A DNA stretch of 64,000 bases, from NCBI GenBank assembly GCA_905221605.1, contig CAJNDS010002513.1:188001-252000 (forward strand). The letters run 5' to 3'. The translations under genes and the position numbers were made by a program. Under the pieces are notes generated by a model. That model saw only the letters and a list, made by a program, of their open reading frames with translations. It was not told the origin of the DNA and did no database searches. Each line of letters opens with the position of its first letter. The first letter of the stretch is position 1. Below, piece by piece: positions 36,137-48,100 of this stretch. The stretch comes from Symbiodinium natans. Lineage: Eukaryota > Sar > Dinophyceae > Suessiales > Symbiodiniaceae.

Positions 36137-39100
36137 CTCCGGCGCTGGAGGAAGGCCAGCCGCCGTCATCATAACCGAAGGATCGAAAACGATCCTCGTC
36201 ATCTCAGATGCCAAATCTTTTTTCCCAAGTGCATTTGGAAACTAAGAGCAGAGTGTGCAGGAGCAGGCCACAAAGCCAAGTAAATGCGCGTCCAACGTGA
36301 GATAGAACCCCGAACCTCTCACCATCTGTTATCTTTGATGTCTCCGAAATTGTTGGACAGTCGGCTCTCCACTGGGTGAGTCCGCCATCAGCAGCGAGAA
36401 ATCGTCAACGACCTTGTTCTCTCCAAACGTGCATTCAAGTCGCTCGCATTCCATCATGCCGTAAAGCTAAGTGCCGGGAAACTTTTTGTGCGCCATAGGC
36501 TTCTATAAAAGTTACAGAGGCCCAAAGCGCCGTTGTTGAAGCGCCTATTCGATTTCAAGAGCAATGCTTCCGGAACTGCGGGACCAAGGCACTCGCACGC
36601 TCTCGGGCTCGGCGGGGGCGTGGCTGAGGACCCTAAGCCGGCCTGTCCAGGGCGTGCACCGGCTTGCCGGCTTAAGGCTTAGGAGACTGAGGAGTTACTC
36701 ACCGGCAACTGCCCACCTTCAAGTGCCTGCAAAGATGTACGCAGCTTGCTCTTGAAGAGCAGGCCATCTTTCCGCTTCATGTCTGCCGCGAGCCCTCCTT
36801 CTTTAGCCCCTCTGAGTGATCAAGTTATGTTGAGAAGTCCAGCGGCATGCCTCGTCGCAGGCTGAGTTCGTAGCCAAGGGTAACTCAGCGCAGAGACCGT
36901 AAGACGTGCGACTGTGGAACTTCCACGAAACATGAGCTGCTCTTGCACACATGTCCATAATCTAACCTAGCACTGGTACTGTGTCAGCACGCAGTGTGGG
37001 GCACAGATGATGACAAGCCACAGCACAGCGAACAACGCTGCTTGCATGGAAGGGTCCACCACTCTTCTGCGAGAAATGGTTCTTTGCAAACCTCAAGGGG
37101 GCTTCTAAATGCTTCTCAGGTGACAGCTTCAGCTATGGCCACAGCAGAAAGCCTAGAGGATCTTTGGCCAAGTCACGTCGCTGCCAAGCTTGTCAAAGAC
37201 TGCAGCAAGCGGTGGTTCTTCGCGATTGCCTGCCAACTCCCGAAACTCAAGACCCACTGCGTTGTGCACCACGAGGAATGAGGAATGTCTTTTCGTTGGC
37301 AGCGCACCGCAGGCAGGGGCCGCTTCTCGACTGTTCCCAGGTACTCCACCAGGTAAGGCCCCTCCGGCCTTCCAAAGAATCCCGATTCAGCTCCTCTTGC
37401 AAAAGCCATTTTGCATGCTGCGTTAGCCCACCTCGTGTTGCCGCACGAAGGTGACGTCATCATGCGGATGGCACAAACAGCCTCAATTGCAGGGTCTTGG
37501 GTGCGAATCTCACACGATGCAATTGCAGTGCTACTCATCGTTCCGAGTCAATCCAAGCCAAGGGGCATCGTGCTGCTCAATGCCGAGGCGCATCCAGCCC
37601 CAAACCACACAGCCGAGCCTGCTACAGATACAAAAGGTCAAGCAGCTAATTCGTCGTCATCGATTCGTCCCGTCTCATTTTTGATGGCCATAACGCAGAA
37701 GCGCGCATGCACAACAGGATCATGTCAAGCATCTCGCCAAGCGGCTGGCCAAGCCTCGGCGCTCTGATGCAGATTGCTTTTGGCTGCAAGTACATACACA
37801 TGACACTGATATCGCACACCTGCATACATTGTACAGAAGCATCTGGCCATTGGGAAATTGGAAGCACAGCATGAGCTCATGTGACGACGCGCACAGATCT
37901 GTGCCCAGCAGCGGGTGGGAAGCATAAAGGCGCCCTGATGGTAGGCCATGGAGCAGAGAGGCCTGAAGAATAGAGTTTGAGGCTGTTGAGGCCCTCCACT
38001 CCCTCACCACTGGGGTCACTTGGGTGTCTCTCCCATACACTTGTACTCCGCTCACAAGGCCCGGAGATGACAAAGCAGCGGTTTCTCTTCCACCAAACAG
38101 AACAGATGCCCTTAGCCGGGTTCTTAAAGCAGGCCAGGGCTTAACAATTCGCCTTTAAACCAGTCGCACAGCATCACCTCACAGGGGCACAAAAAAGGAT
38201 GTTTTAGCTCATTGGGCTTTAATACCAGCGACTTATATGGGGATATGCCTATCCTTTTTTTGCTTATGTGCTTTTTGGGGGCCCTAACCTCAAGGGTTCT
38301 GTGGGGTTGGTGCCTGCAGTGCAAACGCCTTCGAAGTGGAAGCTATAGCAAGAACACATCTCGTGAGGCTGGGAAGTTGTTTTTTGAGGAAGTTGGTGCG
38401 CTGTCGGATGTTCCAACTGGCCACGTGATTCCGATAGCAACCGAAAAGGCTGCTACACAACAAAGACACAAGATGTAGTTCTTCGTGTTCTCTTTCCCCA
38501 CCCCCGTCCCCACAACAACTCCCCACGCCTCATCCAGCACGGTAGGGTTCCGTCCCAGCTTGAGCAGCACACGGCCGTCAACCTCGTTGGGCATGGATTG
38601 CTCCATGTTGCAGGCCGCCCATCCGGCGCAAAACAGTTGTCACGGCATCCAGACACCGGATTGGCACAGCAACTTAGAACAGTTTCCTGCGAGTTTCCGG
38701 TCGATTGGAGTCTCTGGGCCCCTGGCTATGTGCTCCTCAGAGTCCCTCAACGCAAGGATACCTAGCCGGAGAGGAGCATGTTCTTTGAGCCCTCGTGCAA
38801 AGGGCTGAAAGGAAAGGGTGCAGGCTCTGCTTGTGATGCAGTTGTGGATGGATGCTGAAACCCCCACCATGACTATTCGACCTGCCATACGAGCCACTTG
38901 AGACAAAACGACCTTGTAGAGGGGAGTCCTGTCATCCGAACCTTTACATTCTTGAGGTTTGGGGGTTTGAGGTTCGCGGTTGACGGGCTCAGGATCTCCC
39001 GCAGTCCCTGCAGGTTGGGAGTCGCCCTGGACATCGAACCCTGAGTCCTGCTTGGAAAACGGCCAAGGTGCTCTTCCACATTGGCTCATCACCCTGTATT

Positions 39101-42100
39101 GGCGCAGAGCCCCACCACAGAGCTTCCAAATCCTGCGCGTTGCACCCAATGACGAATGGCTCACGCGGCAACTTTAGCTTCCGTCCAGTCCAGCTCACAA
39201 CGGATTTGTGTGGAGATGCGTGATCATCCGACCTTCGCTCTTGCTGTTGGGTCCGGGTCTAGGCCCTGTGCTTCTAAGCTGCATGAAATTCTTGCACGGC
39301 TGCGACCCCAAATCACCCCAAGCTAGAACTCAAATAAGGACCTGTAAAAGACCAAGTCGCCCTATATGAGCAGGCTACGTCACCCCCAAAGTGGGGGAGC
39401 CGTAGCGCACAGCATCCCAAAATCACAGTCTACTGACTTTTTAAAGAGCACAAACATCCTCGAACAGCATTAGGCATAAGCAGATACTGAAATCAGCGTT
39501 GTTGAGTTTCCAGCCGCCACTTTTCCACTCCGGAAGGTAAGCATTACTAATTACACCATCAACGTCTGTCATTTGCGTCTCCCTGCTTCGGACCACGAGC
39601 TGTGAGAACCTGAGCCCTCCCAACATCTGGCAGGCGCGTGGTATGCCATAACAGAAACCTGAACCCAAATTAATTTAGACCCATCATCTGTGACTACCTT
39701 GTAAGGCCTCCCTACGAAGGCCCCCACTCGACATCTGCGACGGTGCAGGTTCGCCTTCCAAAATGCTCAAAACTTGGGGAGTCACATATTACAGGAGTGC
39801 CATTACTGCACGGCAATCCCCAACCAAGAGCTCCATAATATCGGCCTGAAACATCTGAAACATCCCGAAGGTCTCCGAGCCAAACGGCTCCCTTCTCCCA
39901 ACGACATCCGGAGGCCCAGCGCTCGGAGCGTTTGAGATTGAAACCCGTACCCTTTAAGCACGGACTGAGGCTGCCGGCAACACCTGAAAGCAGGGCCTTC
40001 TACCCGTACCCTAAACCCCAAACCCTAAACCCTTTTTGTCAACCCCAAACCCTAAACCCTAATATCTACTTGCAGTAGAGACCGGTCCTGGAACGGGTTC
40101 CCACCCTGATCGGTAGCTCGGCGCAGCAGGCTGGCAGGCGTCCTGACTCGACGACGCAAAAAAGCAACTCAAACTCGAACTTTAGCTCTCTCCTGTTCAG
40201 GACCGAACTGCCCGCACAGTCGAGCACTCGATGTTGCGGGTTGTGGAAGTGTTGGGTTCTCAGATCCGGTTATGACCTTTTCCCCTCAGCGAGACACTGT
40301 TACCCGTTACCCGTTACCCGGTTACCCATTGCCAGGCTCTCACCCACTACAGCGCAGGTCTCTCTTTTCATGGCCAGGGAGTCAAGCTTGTCAGGATGGG
40401 CGCAGACGATCGCAGACGTCTTTGCAACTTGCACACAGGGTCTTGTTGAGGACTTAGAGGGGCCGCCCGGCATCCGAGAAACCACCTGAGGTCCAACCCT
40501 AAACTGCTTTGCGGCCAGTTGCTCGTCGAGGCCAGCTGCGACGCCACCTTCGATCTGAACTTCTGTCCTCGGCCCCCGTAGATTGGGATGTTCCCCCTTG
40601 TACTAAGAGTCCTTAAGAGGGATTATCGTACCGCCTATTAAAATCCCTATAAAGGACTGTTCGTATCCTAACAGTCCTTAATGGGCATTATGGTACCCCT
40701 ACTATCATCCCTATTAAGGACTGTCAGTAAAAGGGGACCATCCCAACCCGTATATAGATTTCATGTGGCTTGCACAGCCCAAGATGACCCAAGCCTCGAA
40801 TTGCTGCCTGGGCTCACCTCAGCCCCCTCCACGAAGATTGCTGGCCAGGGGAGCACGCAGAGTGATAGCTCCTCGGCAGGGCATCTCAGTGGGCCGGCAT
40901 CTTGGCCCAGAGGCGAGCTTCTGTGTGACCCTGTATTGCCGTCCCCTTTTTAAAACTTTTCACCCAAGCCCCAAAAGCTGAGCAAACACACCTAAGGGAT
41001 GCCCTAAGCCCCCAGCAGTTCAAAGTCAAGAAGCCAAGGGCTGATCTGAGCAAGCATCTGAGAGTCGTTCCTGCCAAGGATGCGCTTGCTCTTGGCTTTC
41101 AATGGGGAAAGCGTGTGAGAACGAGGCAGTGACATAGGCCAACACACCCAAACGGAAAGCCCACGAACTCGCTTCCGAAGAGTTGTGCACTCCAGGCTTG
41201 GCAGGCGACACTGGTGAAGATTGGGAAATGATCTTCAACTGGTGGATGCCCTTCATTCGTGTTAAGGTTGTGCAACGGCCTTCGGACCGGTATTCATGCC
41301 ATTAAACATGTTAAATCAGCGGCAGCCTTTGGTATGAAAAGTATTAGTGGCTTCTATGGGTCCATGAGGCGTCAGCAAGTTACAACCAGATGTTTATTTT
41401 CAGCCAAGCTAGCCTTGCTCAAAGCTTATGTCTCCCTGATAGGAGAAATCGCTTGGCCGCAAGTGGACCCCGAAATTAATTCGACGATGGTTTTGACGGT
41501 ATCCCCCGTATTAGTTTCCTTACGTTGTCTGTATGCACAAGCAGCCTGAAGCGGCATCAGACACACAGTGCAGCAAAAACACTTCGGGTCCCTTTTTTAG
41601 ACTTCGGGTTCCGATACTTACAGCATTCCCTAAAACGTACACCCTAAATCCTAAACCCTAAACCCTAAACCCTAGACCCTAAACCCTGCCAAAAAAAGGG
41701 GCCCTTCTACGCGACCTTCAAGGGGATGTCAGGACCGCCTCCACAGCCAGCTCCCGGCTGCCCAGCAGGATGCGCTGGCACTCCGGATCTGCAAAGCTGG
41801 CCAGGGCCTCTCCGAGGGGGTCATAAAAGTATTCAGGTTAAGAAGGGTTGAGGCTTGAGGGTTGAGGGTTTAGGGTTGGTTCCAAGCTCCGGTTCCCCCC
41901 ATAAGGACCCCTTTTGTATCAGAAGCCACCGTGAGAAGGGGCATCTCCCAAATGGGACCCACGAAGCCCCCCATGACAGTCTTCAGTCCAAGTCTTAGCT
42001 GTCGTGTGGAGGCTTGACCGAAGCCTTCTGTCGAGAATCCAGAATCGGGCACACACGCCCCACTATCGCAGATTCTTGTGACTTTCTTGTGTCGGAATTC

Positions 42101-42501
42101 TCAAGCCCTGTGCAGCATGCACAGGCACAGTTTCGCAGCGAAAAGAACCTCGGACCTCCCCAAGCCCGCCGCTTGCCTTCTGCAGGTCACGAACTGTGGC
42201 CTTGGCTTCTCAAGTTTAAAACCAGTGGCACGACACATCACCACACTCTCGCAAAATAAGCTCGAAACACAATGTGTCACAACACACCGTCAAGATGGTT
42301 GTCGACTTCAATGTAACTTTTCCGTAAGCGTGCCATGGATCGGGGGAGTATATCCCTCTCAATCTGTTCCCAGCACAGTGCACGTAAGAGTGCTTGCCTC
42401 TTAGCATCTTTACATGCTAGCCAAGGGGCCGCTTGCTGCAGCTTCAGCTCGGACAAGACGTCTCCAGAAATGGATCTGACGCGCACCTCGAGGTCTTCCA
42501 T
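36137..42501 (-). CDS. Unrecognised multi-exon gene starting with a ubiquitin-like segment
   Basis: Exons on the minus strand: 42414-42501 (start Met, EDLEVRVRSISGDVLSELKL), which looks like the first strands of a ubiquitin-like fold; about 41736-41825 (DPLGEALASFADPECQRILL, GSRELAVEA); about 40505-40565 (EVQIEGGVAAGLDEQLAAKQ); 39813-39921 (FGSETFGMFQMFQADIMELL); 39488-39626 (SRETQMTDVDGVISNAYLPE, WKSGGWKL); 38915-39165 in one or two exons (LEALWWGSAPIQGDEP and DPEPVNREPQTPKPQECKG); 38527-38582 (VDGRVLLKLGRNPTVLDEA); 37432-37481 (CHPHDDVTFVRQHE); 37332-37368 (PEGPYLVEYLGT); about 37160-37203 (FDKLGSDVTWPK); 36703-36782 (MKRKDGLLFKSKLRTSLQAL); 36137-36202 (MTRIVFDPSVMMTAAGLPPA). The exons look convincing, but whether they belong to one protein is inferred from strand and spacing. 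No function is proposed. Confidence 0.5.
40009..40064. repeat. Interstitial CCCTAAA repeats
   Basis: Two short runs of AACCCTAAACCC separated by TTTTTGTC. They lie in an intron between the 40.5 and 39.9 kb exons. Confidence 0.75.
40578..40748. repeat. MITE-like imperfect palindrome
   Basis: The left end TTGGGATGTTCCCCCTT pairs with the right end AAAAGGGGACCATCCCAA. Inner blocks also mirror: AGTCCTTAAGAGGGATTAT on the left, and ATCATCCCTATTAAGGACTG on the right. The motif AGTCCTTAA/TTAAGGACT recurs four times. The whole is about 165 bp, non-coding, and resembles a foldback non-autonomous element. Target-site duplication is not obvious. Confidence 0.6.
41641..41688. repeat. Interstitial CCCTAAA repeats
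   Basis: Six to seven nearly regular CCCTAAA units next to the exon at 41.74-41.83 kb, in the downstream intron. Confidence 0.8.
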
Positions 42502-42899
42502 GCTGCAACCGCTGCTCGGGGCCACATGGCTCTCGGGAGCACGGAGTTGGCTTGAGGATGCTTATAGGTTTAAGATAAGAATGCTTTTAAGCCCTAAGTT
42601 TCTGCTCAACATGGAAGAGCACAAGTGGAAGACTCCATGAAATTGAAAAGACCTGGCTCTCGGGCATGACACATCAACGTGGCTTTGAGTTCCTGGCCGT
42701 GATTGTCACGTCGTCAGCTAGAGAGCCATGCCATATCACAGCAGATTGGCAAGACAATCCGCTCGGCCAGACCCGCATTCTTGTTGACTTTAAGGCATGG
42801 TAACCGCGGTATGCAAGGCTCTTTGGCGTTTGGCTTTGATTCCCCATCACGATGGTAGAACTTGTGGCGAGCGACTTTGGTTTCGATTCATCAGTGCAC

Positions 42900-43060
42900 C
42901 CCTATTTTGCGACGATTCTACTGAGCACTGCGAGACATCTCCCACAGCTTGGGCAAGGCGGCTTTCTGCCGGAGCGGTGCCATCAGCTCCGCGCACTCGT
43001 TTCCAACAATAACCGGTGCATTTTTCACACAAATTCTCATGGATGGGCAAACGGACATCG
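42900..43060 (-). CDS. Possible exon, ambiguous strand
   Basis: The minus strand reads CAELMAPLRQKAALPKLWEM after a GAG acceptor, a plausible helical segment. The plus strand is also open in two frames here, one giving a Gly/His-rich peptide. I prefer the minus strand because every other supported gene lies there. No family is recognised. It is just upstream of the 42.5 kb start Met, so it may belong to an earlier gene. Confidence 0.25.
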
Positions 43061-44344
43061 TGATCCCGCGCGTTGCACAACATGGAAGACCGAATGGACC
43101 CTGCAAACAATCCCATGATGCTGCTGGTGCTGCAGGCTCTGTCATCCCAGCATCCACTGTCACATGACGTGCTGACAAGCTCCTGCAAACATTTTGTCAT
43201 TCAAGTCCACTGAATCGTCCACCAATGATGAGGTATCGACTCATCCGGACCGGGCCAACATCTACCTACAAAAATTAAGGCTTCAGCCTGCGCCAGCAAG
43301 CTTGAACAGGCCGTAATCCGCACGATTTGAGCTCCGAGGCCGACAAGATAGCTCTTTTAGGGCCTGAATAACCCTATTTCTGGTGATCCGACTTTTAATA
43401 CGTATTTACTAAGTCCCCCCGATCCTCCAAGTAAAAGTCTAGACATGTGGCTAAGATGGCAGCTGGTGCCAGGCTGCGGCCGTTGGTGAAACTTAAACGG
43501 TAAACAATAGAATCAGTAGACGCGGCAGGAGGCCAGTCTCTTATCAGCACCGTGTTCACGAAGCTTCACCAAACAAAAGCTGCAAGGCTAAATGTGCACC
43601 GTACAATGCCTCTTAGCTGCCGCCCGCCATCGAAGACCATCATGCTTCCGCATGCCCTGCTTTCTCTACACCCTGCGGTGGCCCGTGCCCCAAACTTCGG
43701 TCGCCCTTAAGAGTTCGCATTCACTGGGGAAAGAGCGGCCGGGAGTGGTCTGAAATGGCCTGAACGAAAGATGAGGGATTCATTGGCATCTGTGCTTTTG
43801 CCACCTCTGTTCGGGAAGGGCCGCAGACACATTAAAAGTTGTGAGGGTTACGATTGAGTCCGTGTGTCGCCTCACGTGGTGAACTTGCTAATCGGCTAAT
43901 CCGAGATCCAACACGGCTAATCCGAGCTCCAACACAACACTCGTACCCTGCAAGGTCTGGTGTACTGGCAGCAGCCAGATTGTAAAACAGGTCTTTGGCC
44001 CCTCATCGCTTTCAACGTCCTGCAGTGTGGAGAAAGGCTGCTGCGTGCTTTCTTGTACATCAGATGTCTCTCTGCAGACAGCGATTTCGACGTCACACTG
44101 GTCTCCTTAGAGATCCGACTGCCCGTCGTCGGTCAAGTGCGTCGGCCCGAGAGGAAATCGCCTTTCCACCTGGAAAGAAAAATGCGCCCTGGAGTGACTA
44201 AACTATCAGGCGCTACGTGATCCCCCATCCCCGCCGGGAGCAAACTCCTGGCATTTGTGCTTGGGCAGCCGCGGGCGGGCCCCCGAGACCATCGAAGCAA
44301 ATCCTTACCACCTGGGTGGCGCCACACAACACAAGCTACAACAG

Positions 44345-44470
44345 ATGATCGCAGCAACTCGGACACTTCTGTGGTGACCTCAGGAACCTGGACATGTTCA
44401 TGGCGCCGGTCAACGGTTTGAAGCTTCGAGGATTCTCCGAACGGCTTATATAGGCTGGAATTGCCAGGAG
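44345..44470 (-). CDS. Possible exon of unknown gene
   Basis: The minus-strand frame is open here and reads LQTVDRRHEHVQVPEVTTEV, then SELLRSSVVACVVW, which has normal coding character. Borders are not fixed. It lies 0.7 kb downstream of the last PFK-2/FBPase-2 exon found, so it could be that gene's C-terminal tail or 3' end, or a separate gene. A dispersed repeat copy lies immediately upstream at 44.57-44.69 kb. Confidence 0.27.
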
Positions 44471-44574
44471 CCGACCCGAGGTTTGCGTTCAACATCAAGA
44501 TCCTCGGGCCCCCCACTTCGTGCTGCGGAACCTGCGGAGTTGCTCAGATATCAAGGGCTTCCTTCAGGATGGGT

Positions 44575-44692
44575 ATATGGGGGGTTTCCGACAATAATGG
44601 GTGCCCTTCTGGGGATCCCTTTAAGAGGATTCTACTCTGTTTGGTGCAAAACAGGGGTACCCCTATTTTGGGAATTGCCCATATGGGTAGTT
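44575..44692 (+). repeat. Dispersed short element with GGGATCCC core, copy 2
   Basis: The plus strand reads GGGGTTTCCGACAATAATG, GGGGATCCCTTTAAGAGG, ATTCTACTCTGTTTGG and GGGGTACCCCTATTTTGGG. These are the same blocks in the same order as the reverse complement of 21184-21291. Many local palindromes (GGGATCCC, GGGGTACCCC) suggest a folded or transposon-derived unit. Shorter lookalike stretches occur at 16920-16985 and 27180-27300. Confidence 0.62.
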
Positions 44693-45194
44693 TGAATCAA
44701 AGCCAATCCAGCTCAACCCCGCACACGTCAGGCAGCTCATGCCATGCTGCCTTTTGTGAGGCTTGGGGTCTTGGAAGCTTGGATACCTTGCATTCATAGC
44801 TAGATTTCATGCAACCTTACACAATGTACATACATACACTACATACAATGTACATATGCCCTTGCATGCTATAGTATACCTGTCACAATTTGGCTCTGTG
44901 GGTATGTCCCGTTATGTTCGACACCAAAAAAAAGCGTTTAAAGAGCGATGACTTCCCACACAGCTTCCGTAACGGAAAGCACATTGTAATGCCACCCGAC
45001 TTCCATAGGCAGTGCATACTCCTCCTCAGACTCATTACTCCCACAACTGCCTTCTTGAAGTTGCTCTACAAGGAAGGGTCCAGCACAGCAACAGCTAAGC
45101 CATGTCTGTTTGCTGCCCTGGCTTGTGAATAATGTGAACTTCTTCGGTGGTAGTTAGCCGGTTAGCCGGACGCTTCCCCTGCCTGTGTTTCCAC

Positions 45195-48100
45195 GGAGTC
45201 CTCCCGAGTCTTGTGCATAAGCCAACCGTACATCAGCCGGAGAACTGCCTGACGAAGCGGGTTCACGTAACTTGCATGCCGCACTGGCAGGCCTCATCGC
45301 AGCACAACGAACTTTGAGCTATGTCAAAACCAAAGCAGCTTGGAGAAAGCCCCCAAGTGACGAGCTCACCCTTCAAAAACGGACCCGCTGAGCACACCGC
45401 AGGTACATCAGCACTGGAGGAGAGAAGATGGCCACAATGGCCACTACAAGGGCCACCCAGGAGCCACCTAAGGAACCTAAGGCGGAGGCGGGGCCTGATG
45501 GGAGATGATGAGGATGGGCTGCTGGATCCGCTCCAGGTGCGACATCACGGACTCGAGCCTCAAAAGAAGGATTCAGGGCTACGGAGTCCTGAGCAGCAAC
45601 TCCGCAGCGCTCCCTGGTAAGGCTCTAAGGCTGTAAGGTACTGTAAGGTACTGTATAAGGTCGGCACCGCGCAATGATGTCCTTGAATGACGGAAGCAAG
45701 CTTCGATGAAGTCGGTACATTTCGACTGGGAAGACTAGGACTCTGTGCCGTCAGCTGTCAGCTGCCTTGTGCTTCTTGCAAACTACGCCTGCCAGGCCCT
45801 GCAAGCCACAATCGGAGAACAACTGCATTGCACTGCAGAGCCAGCAGCGTTCGCACGGCTTGGCCGTGCTTCTTGCGCCTTCTGGATCCTGCCTGAATCC
45901 AGGCTGCACATGCAGCCAAGCATCGTAGTACGATTCCCCACGAGGATACCTGAAGCCAAGCTTGTCCCGCTTTCCTGGCAGGCTCCAAGAGGTTGTGGTG
46001 GCCGGGAATGTTCAAAAACCACAACTTGTGGAACCCACAAGTTGAAAATCGGAACAGGTGACTGTGCCACATCAGGGGCTGTTTGGAGTTGAAACAACGT
46101 GGTCTAACTCTCATCGGCCTTCTTAGAGTGCAGGCTGGCAACCCCACCGGCAAGGACTGCACCTCCCTCTTGAAAAGCCGAGCTTCGATCAGAAATGACG
46201 TTGGGCGCTCGTTTTGTGATCTCCTGCCGGGACGGCTCACGATTTGACACTATTTGCCACTCGAAGATGCTGAGACGCGAGCCATGCAAGCAAGTGTGTG
46301 TGTGGGCGTGCGCGCAAAATGTAATTCGCCTCCTCGGTGAGCCCATCATATTCCCCGGCATAGACCTCGTCCATGTTCCTGACGACAAAAAAGGGGCTCT
46401 TCTCTAGACGCCGCGATCAACAGCAATGTTTCCCGCTGGCCTGAACTGTCGCCCGCGCATCTGGTAGTAAGGCTTGCCATCGGCGCCTCACCAACGACGT
46501 TGGTGGGACATGCAGCCAGCAGGTAGCCGTGTTGAGCAATGCTAACCAAAAAGAACATGCTGCAACAACAACGCAATCTGCTGCAGCAACTCATTAACTT
46601 TAAACGACTAAAACTACAACTATGACTGTAGCTAAAACAGGAGCGAAAACTTGCCAAGACTGAGCCCAGAAATGGAACTACATTATATAGAACTCGAACC
46701 CTGAACACCCTCAGGATTTGCATGGCCTGCCTTCCATGATCGGGTGCTCGATGAACTGAGCCGTCTCGATGGTGCGGCGGAGGGAAGAAGTCCAAAGCCT
46801 TCCGGGCCTTGAAGGGCAACGGAGCAGAAGACATGTTACTGTTACAGGCTTTAACCTGCAAACTTGTTCAAAGATCGTTGGCGAAGGCGAGAGTTGGCGA
46901 GAAGCTTACCAGAGATGGTGAGAATAGCTGAGCGCAGCTGAGCCTGCGGCACGGTGTTGGCGCCGCGGGTGTCTCCAGCAACGAAGACCAGTGTCAAGAC
47001 CTGAAAACAGCGTCAAGGACTTCCTCACGGTCTCCATTGCGGCAGGGCCAGGCCTTGGCTCCCTCCACCTTCTTCAAGAGGTCCTCGAGTGGAACATTTG
47101 TTTAAGGGTCTTCCATTAAAGAGCTGAAGACCTAGTAGGTTTAGGATTTAGGGGATTTAGGGTTCTCGGTTTGCTAACATCCCCCTCATGCTGCGCTCTT
47201 CGGCTCCTTGACGGTGTCTGGAGCATCCTGGAAGTCCGCGCCCCAGCCAATCTGACCATCGTTTGGGCTGAGCTCTGGGGCTCTGGGGATCTTGTTCTGC
47301 ATAGAAGAGATTCGAAGCTCGGCAGGGTTCGGGGCATGGGGCATGGCCATGTGTTTCCAGAGCTGAGGGCTCTGAAGTCCACACGGCGACTGTACAACAG
47401 CCGCTGCTCGAGGCCTGCCTGCATCCGCTTAAGCTGCATGAACCTGCATGCAGACCGGCAAGTTCCACGACTGGAGGAGAGAGACACTTTTGCCTCTTCA
47501 AGCAGGCCCCATACACAGCACATGGTAGCTCTGTTAGGCTGCGTCTAATCTAAGCAATCGTCCAGCCATGCACCAGCCATGCCATACCAGTGCGCCTTTG
47601 CACACGGCCACCACTTCCATCTCCAAAGTCTTTCCAGTCCCTGGTCGCGACGACGTTCCTGCAACTGCTCCGGTGCTTGCCCCATGCAAGTTCAAAAGCG
47701 GTATTAGATCGGGCCTGAACTAAATTGGGCCTCACAAGAAAATCAACCTTAAATTTAGCAATCACATGTGCCTCCCATACTCTGTAACCCACTCGTGGAG
47801 GTTGCGGACCTCAGAGACAGAAGCACACTGACTTTGGACTAAAGGTCAGGACAAGTCCCCTTTTGGATGCAGTTGAAGCACGTGCTGAGTTTCTACAGCT
47901 TAGAAACACCGCATGGCTTGGGAGTCTTTCGAAACAGAAACGTTCTGTACCAGCAATGGATAAGAGGGTCGAACACTATCGTGCACCTTCGGATGCACAC
48001 GGCCCTAGTGTGACAACAGCGGCACTTTTGAGCTCATGACATGGGCGCGAAAACACCGTCTGGGGCTTGCGCTGCTTTGGAAGTCAGGGTGACGCACACC

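Noticed and set aside
45321-45620. Plus-strand 99-codon frame
   Set aside because: Antisense to the PFKFB exon ending in ISHQ.
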